A stretch of DNA of 64,000 nt, from NCBI RefSeq assembly GCF_907164915.1, contig NC_061864.1, positions 6,283,389 through 6,347,388 of the forward strand, read 5' to 3'. A program made the position numbers and the translations under genes. Every line of letters starts with the position of its first letter. Position 1 is the first letter of the stretch. The DNA is from Impatiens glandulifera. Lineage: Eukaryota; Streptophyta; Magnoliopsida; Ericales; Balsaminaceae. The notes beneath the pieces were generated by a model that was given only the letters and a program-made list of their open reading frames with translations, did no database searches and was not told the origin of the DNA. Below, piece by piece: positions 22,625 through 34,316 of the stretch.

Positions 22625-23283
22625 TTAAGAAATGACACAAGTATCTGACTGATCATGTTGTTCTGGCTGTTGTTGTCTGTAATTATAATGATTAGGGTAA
22701 TAATTCATGTTATAGGGATGTTGTTGCTGCTGGATCATTTGGGGAGGAGGGTAATTTTGATATTGATAATAGAACTGTGGTGGTGGTGGTTGCGGAAAGA
22801 CTTTGACGGCAGCGCTCTGATCTCCTCCGGCAGGCTTCTTCTGATTATCCTTTGATTGCTGCTGCTTATCGTCCTTATTCTTGGCACCGCCGGCATCATT
22901 GTCTTTCTTAGCACCACCGCCGCCGCCATCGTCCTTCTTAGGATCCTCTTTCTTCTTGTTGTTGTTGTCTTCCTGTTTGACCGGTCCAACAGTGAGAATC
23001 TCAGTTGGGCATATTTTCCTCAACTTCCCCACCACTTTGACGGGATCTAACTTGCCTGTAATCGTTAACTTCTTGTCCTTCATGTCCATGGCAACTGATT
23101 CAACCCCTGAGAGCCCAGAGGCAGTGGTCATGGCTTTTTGCTTTGCTTTCTCATCCCCATCGCGTAATTCTAATTTCAGCACCACTTTCTGCAGTTAACA
23201 TAACATTAATTCAATTAAAAAAAACACATCTTCTTTGAGATAATAATTCAAAGAAGAAGAAAGAAGAAAATACTGACCATCAT
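22625..23283 (-). CDS. Heavy-metal-associated isoprenylated plant protein (HIPP/HPP type), CxxC lost
   Basis: Two exons on the minus strand, a 6-base coding start (ATGATG, 23283-23278) and 23188-22625, give 189 residues beginning MMKVVLKLELRDGDEKAKQK. Residues about 3-67 form an HMA-like beta-alpha-beta-beta-alpha-beta fold with GLSGVESVAMDMKDKKLTIT and DPVKVVGKLRK. The metal-binding Cys-x-x-Cys that should sit in the first loop is absent, replaced by RDGDEK. A long Lys/Asp/Gln-rich and Pro/Tyr/Gln-rich linker follows. The protein ends CVIS, a CaaX box for prenylation, so membrane attachment is expected. Members without CxxC are known in plants and act in stress or pathogen responses rather than copper binding. 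The tiny first exon is typical of the family. A (GA)n tract lies at 23371-23397 in the leader or promoter. Confidence 0.88.
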
Positions 23284-24832
23284 CTTGAATGATTCTTCAA
23301 GTGATCTTGGGATCTGAGAAATTGGGAAGAAACAAATCTGATCTGATCTGAGATGTGAATACTACTATACTGAAAGAGAGAGAGAGAGAGAGAGAGATAG
23401 TCTATTGAGCTATTTCTCATGTACTAGCTATAAATAAACAAATAAAAGAGTGCAGAGAAAGAAAGAGAGGTCAAGAAAGGAAGTCAATGGCGGCCGGCTA
23501 TAGGTCTAATACCACTGCACACAGACTCTTACATCCGAAGCTTCACAAAATCGACACTCTATTAGCTAGGCCTTGTTTGGTCTGCTCCAATATCTAATCA
23601 TAGCTTGTTTCATCTTCGTTTTTTTTTTTTTTTGATGAATTATGTAAAATAAATTGTTCATATAAATAGTAAGTTGTTTAGTTATTAATTTCTTTTATTT
23701 TAATATTTTAATTGATAAAATAAGTAAATTGATTGTTGAAAAATAATATATGATGTGATAGAGAAAATAATTTATAAAAAAAAACGAATAAAATCCTTTA
23801 AAAAAAATATACATATCATACTAGCTCTTATGTAGGTAATAGCCTAATAGGTATCTTTGATAATTTTTATATATCCTGAATTCTTCATTAATAATCCATT
23901 TTATTCATCATTACACTTTATAAATTAACTTCAATCAAACAAAATTAATTAAAAAATCATTAACATAATAACAATTTTCAAAATATCAAATTAATATTTT
24001 TTTTATAATTTTAGTTAATATATTTTGAGTGCGGAATAAATTTGTATCAAACTTTAGTTAATAAATTTTAAGTACAGTTAATATATTTTTAGTTTAGTTT
24101 TGTTTTGAGTCGGTATAACTATCACCAACAAAGAAATGAATTTGAGTGAGTCAATAAAAAAAATCACAATTGTCTCTCTTTTTTTAACTACTTTGATTCT
24201 AGTTATTTTTTAATTAATTGAGTTTAATCTAAACAAAATCCCAATAAAATTTAGATTAAATAATATATTTTACATGATTTCGAATCAGTCAAATTTAATG
24301 ATCTAAAATATTTTTTTTAATTAATGTTTTTGTTCCCTTTTTATTAGTGTGCTTAATTTTGTATCTTTTAAGAAATTTGTTAGGTTTGGTGGAATTCAAA
24401 TAAATTTGTGACATTATTTTTAGCTTTTATAAAATATATATGTTGCTTGGAACGTGTTTAATAAGTCAAACATGGTGGGCCCAACTTGAGTCGTGGAAAA
24501 TGTAAGCTTACACGACGTCGTATACTGTTATTTTGACAACGAATTTAAGCTGCCACCTTATAATTATATGCATCAATGATTATCCCAGTAAGGAAGGATT
24601 TTTAAAACGCTTAATTAATTACCACCCATTTTTAAATTAATAAGCAACTCTTCACTCTAATCCACTCTTTCTTTATTTATATATATTACTCCTTATTACC
24701 TTCAATCACATATATATTTTTTTAACTTATTAACTTTATTTGTTATAATTTTTATTTTATTTTGTCAAAAATTAAAATCATTAAAAAAATAGATAAAAAA
24801 ATAGTAATTTTGCAAGCCTCTATTGCAACAAA
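23284..24832. other. HIPP promoter and AT-rich intergenic region
   Basis: It contains the HIPP leader with (GA)n, a GGCCTTGTTTGG phrase at about 23569 like a MITE terminus, and otherwise AT-rich sequence. No gene is seen. Confidence 0.4.
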
Positions 24833-25275
24833 GGCTTTGTTCGGATTGAAATTTTTGAAAAAACATAGAGAGGAATAAAAGTAATGATTGGTGATGATTT
24901 TGAGTATGTGAGATGATTTTTAATAAAAAAGACTTTCAAGGATATTAATATATATGAATAAAATAAAAGATAATAATTAAAAATAAAAGGTATTTTAGTA
25001 TTTTGGTTAATAAAATGAGTAATGTGATTGTTGAAAAGTGAATAATTAGAAAAAATTGATTTTGAAATAATTTTTTAAAAAACTCAAAGATGATTATTTT
25101 TGGTAAAAAGACTTAAAGGGTATTGATATATATGAATAAAATAAAAAATAGAAATTTAAAATAGAGGGTTTTTAGTATCTTGGTTAATAAAATGAGTGAT
25201 GTGATTGTTGAGAAGTGATTGATTGAAAAATTGATTTTGGATGAGTTTTTTAAAAAATCTAAAGAAAACAAAGCC
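24833..25275. mobile_element. MITE-like element with GGCTTTGTT ends and an internal duplication
   Basis: The left end reads GGCTTTGTTCGGATTG and the reverse complement of the right end reads GGCTTTGTTTTCTTTAG. The interior holds two related copies of a block of about 175 bp, beginning GATGATTTTTAATAAAAAAG near 24912 and GATGATTATTTTTGGTAAAA near 25089. Each copy contains 'ttggttaataaaatgagt' and ends with a 'gattgttga' region. I see no convincing target duplication, so the class is open. Confidence 0.4.
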
Positions 25276-25655
25276 ATGGTAACGTTATAGTCTCATTGGA
25301 TTCAGGGTAGATTTTGAGATTAAATTGACTTGGGACATTTGATGGCAACAAATTTGTTTTTAAGGAAATATTGGTAGGAGAATTGATTTTTATCTTTTAA
25401 TAAGGAATGAGTTAAATATTATTCATTCTATTATTTATTTGTTATTTTTATTTAGCAACTTGTTTTATTATTAAGAGAACTTGGTTATTGTCACCTCATT
25501 TGGACTTACAATGTCATATTATATAAAAGTACCTATAACATATTTTAATTTTAAAAATGAATATTTTCATCAATAAATTAGTAAATTATGCTAAACTCTT
25601 ATATTCTTTGATTTTTGACCAAGTAACCTTTAGTTATGTAATCAATTTGTTACTT

Positions 25656-25660
<5 letters not shown>

Positions 25661-25720
<60 letters not shown>
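25661..25720. repeat. (TA)n microsatellite, ~60 bp
   Basis: Uninterrupted TA repeat. Confidence 0.95.
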
Positions 25721-25724
<4 letters not shown>

Positions 25725-25802
25725 ACCAATCAAGATAATGAATTTAAGAGACCAAAATATTATGGGTTATTGAGTTTAAACGAAAAACATGGATCGGAGA
25801 TG

Positions 25803-25830
25803 TAATAATAATAATAATAATAATAATAAT
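25803..25830. repeat. (AAT)n microsatellite
   Basis: About nine AAT units. Confidence 0.9.
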
Positions 25831-26512
25831 ATTAATATTACATTAGCGAGTCCTCGCACCTCAGCGTATACCACTTTATGAGACAAAACAGATCCTGTTA
25901 AAAAATCTGTTAACCCTTGAATTATTCAACAAAATCGATCGTGTTAAAAAATCTGTTAACTCATGAATCATTCAAACGAATTAGGAAATAATATAAAGAG
26001 TCAATAACTAAAAAATTATACTAAAAGATGAGAAGTGTTTTTTAAATTTAGTCTCCATATTTATTAAATTGATTATAAAATAATTTTTTAATTTTAATTA
26101 AAATATATAATTTTTATTTCTCTCCATATTTAATATATGCACAATTATTTTTATTTTAACTATTTTGTTTTAATTTAATATAATTATATATTAGATTTAT
26201 AAAATATTTTTACCTTAGTCTATAATTAAAATTTTAAATAATTTATTAAACAAATAATTTTATACTTTATAAAATTAATAAAAAAATTTATTCAAGTTAT
26301 ATTTACTTAGTAACATTAATTCAAATACATCTTTTTAATCTATAAGTATTAATTTTTTTTTCTATAAAATTGTATAAAATTATAAAATTCAAATTATTTA
26401 TAATTTATAAAATTTTCTTATATTAAATTTTAAATAATAAAAATTTTCTTATTTTAAGAGTTTATCAAAAATATATATTAATCAATATCGAAATAATAGT
26501 TCAAAACTTTTG

Positions 26513-27166
26513 GCATTTCACCTCCATAAAAAGCCCAACATTTAGAAAACTTTATGTATTTTTTGAAAGTGGCCAAAACCGACGGATTTAGTCTAAATGT
26601 GTCCCCTCTAGAAAAAACCTAACACTTTCGATATTTTTCCTCCAGAAAAAGTCCACACTTTGAAAATTTTATTTGTTTTTTTGGAAGGTGCAAAAACCGA
26701 CAGATTTAGTCTAAATCGGTCGGCATATCCTCTTCAGGAAAAAAACCAGCACTTAAGATTTTTTTGTTTTTGTTTTTTGGAAGGGGCCAAAACCGACATA
26801 TTTATCCTAAATCTTTTCGCATGTCAAGCCACTACCGACCTGCTAGTTCACGCAAATCCTCAGAAGTTATCAATTGATTGAATGTAGGCATTGCGCTTTC
26901 CTTTAGTGGACTCCACATGAGGCCGTCGTTGGAAGTGGAAGGGGAGGCCGGGATAAATCCACCCACTTAAGAAGCTAGTCGCCAGAAAGACGGTGGATTG
27001 GTCCCTGCAACGCTATCACTTGAGCGTACTTCTTTCTCCTCGTTCTTATTTTGTGCACATGTCGGTAAATGTTTTTATTTACGACAGATTTGTTCCGTCC
27101 GAATTTATACCAACGTATTTATATTTATATAAGAAAATCTGTGTAAAAATCTAATTTTTACTAGTG
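26513..27166. mobile_element. CACTA-type transposon remnant (one terminus)
   Basis: The right end reads TTTTTACTAGTG, that is CACTAGTAAAAA inward, a typical plant CACTA terminus, at about 27155-27166. Inside lie three diverged copies of a ~100-118 bp unit with AAAACCGAC plus ATTTAGTCTAAAT (anchors near 26575, 26692 and 26789). Repeated subterminal motifs with 'ccgac' cores are a known CACTA trait. The middle copy contains the hairpin GATTTAGTCTAAATC. The GC content around 26890-27040 is well above the surroundings. No matching left CACTA end and no transposase frame were found, so this is a fragment. Confidence 0.5.
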
Positions 27167-29294
27167 TTTATATTTCTTTATTTATAACTAAAACTATAAC
27201 ATTTATTATAAAATTAATTAATTCCTCATAAATTGTTGCTAATTGAACTATATTCAATAATTTAATATAAATTATAACTCTTATGCATATTTATATTTAG
27301 ATACATAAAACTATACTATATATTAACTATACACCACCAATTGGATATTCGAGTACTCTATCAATTATTATATGTATTTATAATTTTTTATTAAACGGGT
27401 CAGGTGACTCAGGTCAACTCAACCCATAGGACTCAAATAATGAAACCAATCGAAGTGTATTGTTTACTAAACTATAATCTTCGTTTCAGCTATATATGTC
27501 ATAACTAGAGATGGCATATATCTAAAAATTTATTCCAAATATTCCGGTAAATTTACTTTTGTTAGAAAGAGAAAAAAATGATTTTTTTAAATAAAGAATT
27601 ATATATACTTTTATAATTATCCTATAATTGTTGATATTTTTACTCTTAGACATGTATTAATTATTTATTCATATTAACTTTTACGAAAATAAATGATTGA
27701 ATATACTATTTTTTTTTTAAATCCTCTTTTACTTAATATAAAATATTCGGTCAAATTTTAGATTTTTTATATCCATCCATTCTCTTTCTCCCACCCACCA
27801 GTTTCAATTGCGCGTGAAATTTGTCCACTTTCCGATTTGAGTGCTCAACTTGAAGGCTTTGTTTGAAGCGTCAAATTTCAATAATTATTTTATTGTTCCT
27901 AACTTATATGAGTAACACAACTTTATACCAACACTTGCATGCTATAATTTGGTGGGTAAAACCAACAGACTCAGCCCTAATTAGGGTTTATTTGGTTTAA
28001 ATTAATTATAATAAACTCAAATTATTTTAAAAAGTGTTGAACGATAACTATTTAAAAAAAATGTGTATTTTGTTTTGTTAAAAAGATTAAGGCCTTATTC
28101 GGTATGAGTTTAATAAACTTATAGATTATTAGAATAATGTTGAGTTACATTGATTTTGAGGAGATGAATATATATTTTTTTAAACTATTTAAAAAATATT
28201 AGTATATAATGATAAAATAAATTTTATTTTTTAAAATAAATAATATTTTAATATTTTAATTAATAAATTAAGGAATTTGATTGAAAAAAAAAGAATGAAA
28301 TGATGTTTGATTAGAGTTATTTTTATATATAACAAATTAATAAATTTTAAATATTAATATATAATGGTAGAATAAATTTTAATTTTTTAAAATATAAGAT
28401 GTTTTAATATTTTTGTTAATGAATTTAGTTATTTGATTATGAAAGAATAGATAAATGATATTGGATTATGGTTAGATTTAAATATAAAAAAAAAAGCGAG
28501 AACTCTAGCTTAACTTAATGATGTTCTTAGGATGATAATGGATAAACTTATACTTAATATTCATGTCTACCTATGGTAAGATTAATGATTTTAATGGTAT
28601 GAAAATGTGCTAAACCCAAACCTTACACTTGACTTGACTTAGGGCTTGTTTGATAGAAATTATTTTGTTTGAATAACTTGAAGAGAAAAAAAATTATAAT
28701 TGATAATGATTTTGAAAAGATTAAAATGTGTTTTTTAATAATTTAAAAAATATTAATATATATAAATTAAATAAAAAATAATAATTTTAAATTAAATATT
28801 TTAATTAATGAATAAAATAATTTGATGAAAAAAAAGTAAAATAATATTTAGTTTAAATAAAAAAAAAATCAAATCCTGTCCGAAATTTTATGAGTAAACC
28901 TATAATGTATAATTTTAGTGGTGATTCGATTATGGTTAGGTACAAGTTTATCTAAATACATATATTTTTTTTAATTGGTATTTATTTTGATTTTTTTTTT
29001 ATATAAATGATGTTAATATATAATAATAATTTTTTAATATTTTAATTAATCAATTAAATGAAATCATTTATAAAAGATGGGATGAAAATAATATTTAATT
29101 ATATTAATTAAAAAAACTCAACAACCAAACAAGGCGCTTATGTATTTATTGTTGTGTTTTACTGTGATGTACGATGATCTATCAATCAATCATTCAATCA
29201 GTTTTTGCCTTTGTAACGTGACACAAAATAATTCAATTAAAAGACGAATCCTTTTGTGAGAGATCAAAAATAAAGGGCACCACAACCACAGGTT
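27167..29294. other. AT-rich intergenic region with MITE-like debris, then RVE promoter
   Basis: Phrases such as GGCCTTATTCGGTATG (28091), GGGCTTGTTTGATAG (28642) and CAACCAAACAAGGCGC (about 29123-29138) look like termini of short MITE-type elements. They bracket related AT-rich segments with 'gaataaaat' and 'ttaattaatgaat' phrases. The last 150 bases belong to the promoter and leader of the RVE gene. No coding sequence is seen. Confidence 0.4.
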
Positions 29295-31163
29295 ATGGTC
29301 TTTGTCAACCCGAGTCCACCTGAAAGGCTTGAGTTGGATCCGACCGGAATGGCCCTTCCCGGCCTTGCCTCTTTCTCTGGCCACGCTGCCGCTGCAGCCG
29401 TGTCGACGACTTCCTCCTCTTCCGATGACCCATCTAAAAAGGTTCGAAAGCCATACACCATTTCCAAGTCCAGGGAGAGCTGGACTGAGCCCGAGCATGA
29501 CAAGTTCCTCGAAGCACTTCAACTGTGAGTCTATCTCTTGATGGAATTCAGGTTTTTTTTTTTTTTTTTTTCGATTTATAGATAGCTTGTTAATTGAGTA
29601 GCCCCTTTAAGGTTCATATATATTGCTCGAAACATTGTGGAGATTATTGAGGTATAAATTACTAATTGGGGGTAATTCGATTAGTAATTAGGGTTTGTTT
29701 TTCATTATGATAAGAACTAAACCCATTTCATATGCATTTTGTATAGTAAGAAATTTGAGATACTGCTTAGGTCATTCCTTTCCTACCCTAAAATATACCC
29801 TTAATTGAGATACTGCTACCTACTAACACTGGGACAATGGGCGTTGGTCTCCTTTTTATTTACTATTTTTGCATAATTGAAGTAGTTTTATGTATAGTAA
29901 GAAATTTGTTTGACATATACAACAGCTTTGATCGTGACTGGAAAAAGATTGAGGCTTTTGTTGGGTCCAAGACTGTTATACAGGTAAGTAACTTTAAACT
30001 GTGAAGTTATCCACATGACATCCTGACCATTGTATTAATCAGAAGACACATTTTGGCAGATACGCAGCCATGCACAGAAGTACTTTATGAAGGTTCAAAA
30101 GAGTGGGACTCCTGAACATTTACCTCCTCCCCGTCCTAAAAGGAAAGCTGCTCATCCATATCCTCAGAAAGCCTCAAAAAATGGTCTCAGCTCTCTCTGA
30201 ATGTTTTTCATCATATATTTGGTTGGCTGTTCAATGCTCTTATTTTTGTTTGACTATTGACAGCCCCTCCTCCTCTTCCTTTGCTTTCTCCTGGTGAAGG
30301 CTCGTTTCAAGCATTGCCTGCTGCTCCTCTTGAACCTGGATTTAGGAGGGGGGCGGATTGTTCTTCCTTAACCAGGTATCCTATTACTGGTGCAGATGTG
30401 GCTTCCTGGACTGAGAATTCTCTGCAAACAGTTAACTTATCTCATGCAATGAAAGGTACCCACCCCCCTTCCCATTCTGCTATATTTTTTGATCATAACA
30501 CGTTTGATGATGACGATGATGATCTGAGAGGTTATTTGATGTTCAATCTCAGGGCAGCAACTCAATAGTTGCAGTAGTACGGAGAGCACTCCACGAATGC
30601 GGCCAACAGCTGAAATCACAGAACAAGGGAACCATGGCTCTTCATCAGTAAGAGGTAACAATTAATATCTATAAATGAGGTTTTAATTTCTGAGAACTAA
30701 TTTGCATTTTCAATTTTGTTACAGTTCTACCCGACTTTGCTCAAGTGTACAGTTTCATTGGCAGTGTGTTTGATCCGGATGCTTCTTCTGATCATCTACA
30801 GAAGTTAAAGACAATGGACCCCATTGATGTGGAAACTGTATGCATTCTGAACCATACTGTTTTAGTATTGTTGTCAGTTTGGTGTTGCCATGAATTGAAT
30901 ATTTGGCTTGTTTTTTTCTTTGTCCCCAGGTTTTATTGTTGATGAAGAACCTCTCAATTAATTTGAGCAGCCCTTCTTTTGAGGAACATGTAAGTGTGAT
31001 AAACTTAAGATGAGTAAAGTGTTAACACCTCATCTCTCTGTCTGAATGTTGAATAATGCAGAGAAGGTTGCTTTCAACTTATGAAATTGATGAAGGCGAC
31101 AACTCGGACAAGGGTGATTTTAGTGCCTACCTTGTGCAAGAATCTCCCCAGTTATTAACATGA
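29295..31163 (+). CDS. RVE6: REVEILLE6/8-like MYB (LHY-CCA1-like) clock transcription factor
   Basis: Eight exons (29295-29524, 29926-29983, 30060-30183, 30264-30455, 30553-30654, 30725-30837, 30930-30989, 31062-31163) give 326 residues. The N-terminus [20 protein letters not shown] matches the RVE6-type start. A single MYB repeat follows ([39 protein letters not shown]) with the diagnostic SHAQKYF, then the proline/basic tail [18 protein letters not shown] shared by CCA1, LHY and RVE proteins. The C-terminal LCL domain ([37 protein letters not shown]) marks the RVE4/6/8 activating clade. These proteins bind evening elements and bring in LNK co-activators through the LCL domain. The choice of RVE6 rather than RVE8 rests on the N-terminus only. 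The gene is convergent with HSP90. Confidence 0.9.
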
Positions 31164-31455
31164 CAATAACCATTTGGGATGTGTCTTACATATATATTTG
31201 TACTCTAGTTAGTAGCTAGTGTGTTGTATAAATCTGTCTGGCAATATATTATAGTATACTACTAGTCAGTGTGTAGAAGGAGAGAGTGTAAAAATTGTAA
31301 AGATATAAATTCGAAGATTCTTTTCTTTTATTACTCTGTTTCTTCAGGACATCAAGTTCACTACACCAAACCAGCAAAAACAAGATACAAATTCACAGAC
31401 AATATTCAATCCAACAATACCAACAACAGCTAAAAAGATGTTTTCATTTCTCAAT

Positions 31456-33739
31456 CTAATCTATTTCCTCCATCTTGCTCTCCTTACTGTCACCCCCTTC
31501 CTCCAGTTTCGGTATATCAGCCACATCCTCATCCGCTTCATCTTCATCATCAATGCCCAGGCCCAGTTTCAGCATCCTGTGAATCCTAGCAGCAAACGTG
31601 TTGGGATCATACAGACTGAAACCCGACGTCAAAAGAGCCGTCTCAAACAGCAGCAATACAAGATCCTTCACAGACTTATCATTCTTATCCATCTCCGCCC
31701 GCTTCCTCAGTTCCTCCATTATTCCGTTTTCAGGGTTTATCTCCATAGTCTTCTTGCTAGACATGTAAGAACTCGTATTGCTATCTTTCAGCGCCTGAGC
31801 CTTCATTATCCTCTCCATGTTCGCACTCCATCCATACTCACCCGTAACAAGACAGCAAGGAGACTCCACTATCCTCTCCGACACCACCACCTTCTCGATC
31901 TTATCTCCCAGTATCTCTTTAATCGTCTTGCATAGATTCTCAAACGACTTCTTCTTCTCTTCCTTCTTCTTCTTCTCCTCTTCAGATTCCTCTTCCAGCT
32001 TAAGCCCTTCTTTCGTCACCGAAACTAACTTCTTCCCGTCGTACTCTTTCAGCTGCCCGACCATGTATTCGTCTATTGCGTCCACCATGAATAGTACTTC
32101 GTACCCTTTCTTCTTCAGACGCTCCAGGAATGGGGAGTTCTCAACCGCTTTCTTGCTTTCGCCCGTGATGTAATAGATATCCTTCTGTCCTTCCTTCATT
32201 CTCGTCACGTAATCCTTTAAGCTTGTCATCTCGTCCACACTCTTGGTCGAGTTGTAGCGTAGGAGATCCGCGAGTTTTCCTCTGTTTTGACTGTCTTCGT
32301 GGATGCCTAACTTCAAGTTCTTGGAAAAGGACTGGTAGAACTTGTTGAAGTCTTCTTTGTTCTCTGCGATTTCGTTGAACATCTCCATGCATTTCTTGAC
32401 AATGTTCTTCTTTATGACTTTTAGGATCTTGTTCTGTTGAAGCGTCTCCCTGGAGATGTTGAGCGGGAGATCCTCGGAGTCGACTACACCCTTCACGAAT
32501 CCGAGATACTCCGGCATGAGTTCTTCGCAATTATCCATGATGAAAACCCTTCTTACGTAGAGTTTAATGTTGTTCATTTTCTTCATTTTGTCGAATAGAT
32601 CAAAGGGGGCTCTCTTTGGAACAAAGAGAATGGCTTTGAATTCAAGTTGTCCTTCTACGGTGAAATGCTTCACGGCTAGAGGTTCTTCCCAGTCGTTTGT
32701 TAAGCTCTTGTAGAAAGAGTCGTATTCTTCTTTTGTAATCTCCTCTGGTTTCCTCAGCCAAATTGGCTTCTGCTTATTGATAAGCTGCCATTCATAGCTC
32801 ACTTCCTTCACTTTCTTCTTCTTCTTTGATTCGTCTTTCTCCTTCTCCTCGTCGACTTCCTCGATATCACCTTCCTCTTCCTTTTTCACTTTATCTTCTT
32901 CTTCTTCTTCGTCATCACTGATCTCTTTCTCCGTTGTTTTTTCTGTCCAGAGGTAAATCGGATAGCTGATGAACTCAGAATGCTTCTTCACCAGATCCTT
33001 GATCCTCCTTTCCTCAAGGTATTCAAGCTGATCTTCTTTGAGGAAGAGAGTAATTTTGGTTCCCCTGCCCAACTGCTCTCCATCGGCATCTTTGGTGATT
33101 GTGAATGAGCCGCCGGCTTGAGATTCCCAGACGTACTGCTCGTCTTCGTTGTGCTTCGTCGTCACAATGACTTTTTCTGCAACTAAGTAAGCGGAGTAGA
33201 AACCGACGCCAAATTGCCCAATCATGCTCATGTCAGCTCCAGCTTGCAATGCTTCCATGAATTCCTTAGTTCCAGATCTTGCGATCGTACCCAAATTGTT
33301 CACCAAATCTATATTTATTCACAGTTAGTCTCATCACATATGATCAATTGATGTTATGATGAACGGAGGATTAGTTAGTTACCTGCTTTAGTCATTCCTA
33401 TACCACTGTCTATGATGGATAGGGTTTTGTTAGCCTTATCTGCAACGAGTCGAATGAAGAGTTCAGGCTGACCATCCAGTTTGCTCTTATCCGTCAAACT
33501 CTCGAATCGAATCTTGTCCAAAGCCTAAACCAAAACGAAACCGCACATAAACAACACAATCTCCACAAATGAAAATCCACAAAATAAATCGATGAACTTA
33601 CATCGGATGAATTGCTGATGAGTTCACGAAGGAAGATTTCCTTGTTACTATAGAAAGTGTTGATGATGAGACTTAGAAGCTGGTTGATCTCCGCCTGGAA
33701 GGCGAAGGTCTCTGCATTAGCCATATGAACATCCGCCAT
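31456..33739 (-). CDS. HSP90: Cytosolic heat shock protein 90
   Basis: Three exons on the minus strand (33739-33602, 33524-33383, 33308-31456) give 710 residues. The protein has the GHKL ATPase start [20 protein letters not shown] and [14 protein letters not shown], the nucleotide-site stretches IDSGIGMTK and [13 protein letters not shown], and the charged linker ([15 protein letters not shown]). It also has the middle-domain signature [20 protein letters not shown] and the C-terminal dimer domain. The absence of a signal, transit peptide or KDEL places it in the cytosol or nucleus. The last five residues are MEEID, where cytosolic HSP90s almost always end MEEVD, the tail that docks TPR co-chaperones. 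Three exons is the usual count for Arabidopsis HSP90.2-4. The N-terminus is a little longer than usual ([12 protein letters not shown]). The ATG at 33739 lies about 125 bases from a TATA box. Confidence 0.95.
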
Positions 33740-34316
33740 TACCAAGAACCACCACAAGCTCTACGAGAGTGAGAAATTGAGATATCTTCAAGAATGCTTC
33801 AAGAATGTTGAATATTGAGATTGCGAATTTAGAAACTGATGAATTGAGAGAGAATTCGATGGGTTTTTATATAGTGAGAATTGAGTTCTAGGACCTTCCT
33901 CTGTTAATGGTTTTGGAGGGAAATGTGAACTTCCGGATCTTTCTACGCTTCTCCTGATGGTACTTAGATAACTTCCTGAACGACGTCGTATTCCTTAATA
34001 CCGGTTTTCTGTTAAGGTCGGTCCCACCACTTTAAGGGGAGAAATTAAGAGATAGAAGAAAACTTTGAGGGTTAATTTATGAATTTTTAATAATAACTGA
34101 ATCACCTAAATACTAGTTAGTTAAGCCGTTTTTCTCTCACCTAAGATCCGTTCTCATTCCCGCTTTTCCCGAGTTTCAGTTCATCTCAAGAGCTTTTGAA
34201 TTTTACTCATCGCAGTCTTAATAATTTTATATTTAATTCAGTCATTGAAGAAGAAGAAGAAGGACGATGATGGATTGATTGATTCTTCTTCATCAGTTCC
34301 TTAATAAGTATAGATC
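33740..34316. other. Divergent intergenic region between HSP90 and the receptor-like pseudokinase gene
   Basis: This 577-base stretch must hold both promoters. The HSP90 side has the TATA box given separately. The right side has a GAA run at about 34249-34261 in the probable leader of the kinase-like gene. Confidence 0.5.
33864..33874 (-). promoter_or_regulatory. TATA box of HSP90, with weak heat-shock-element-like sites upstream
   Basis: On the minus strand CTATATAAAAA lies about 125 bases upstream of the HSP90 ATG. Further upstream a TTCAGGAA dimer (about 33972-33979) and other GAA/TTC pairs are present, but none is a full three-unit heat shock element with correct spacing. Heat regulation is likely for the family and only weakly shown here. 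Confidence 0.5.

Larger units (their letters stand above)
25276..26512. other. AT-rich intergenic region with microsatellites
   Basis: It contains (TA)n at 25661-25720 and (AAT)n at 25803-25830. A short direct repeat 'gttaaaaaatctgttaac' occurs at about 25897 and 25943. No gene is seen; the open frame across the TA tract is a repeat product. Confidence 0.5.

Noticed and set aside
25557..25805. 82-residue frame crossing the TA repeat
   Set aside because: Half of it is an Ile-Tyr run produced by the (TA)n tract.
26660..26881. 73-residue frame with repeated FLEGAKTD segments
   Set aside because: The repeats come from the CACTA-like subterminal units, so the frame is a by-product.
29190..29522. 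110-residue minus-strand frame opposite the first RVE exon
   Set aside because: Shadow of the RVE coding exon, with no family resemblance.
31438..31935. 165-residue open frame on the + strand opposite HSP90
   Set aside because: It is antisense to a highly conserved HSP90 exon and encodes no recognisable protein; its length follows from the codon bias of HSP90.
33776..33814. Full heat shock element in the HSP90 leader (TTCaaGAAtgcTTCaaGAA)
   Set aside because: The GAA and TTC units are spaced by three rather than two bases in the middle, and the site lies downstream of the TATA box.
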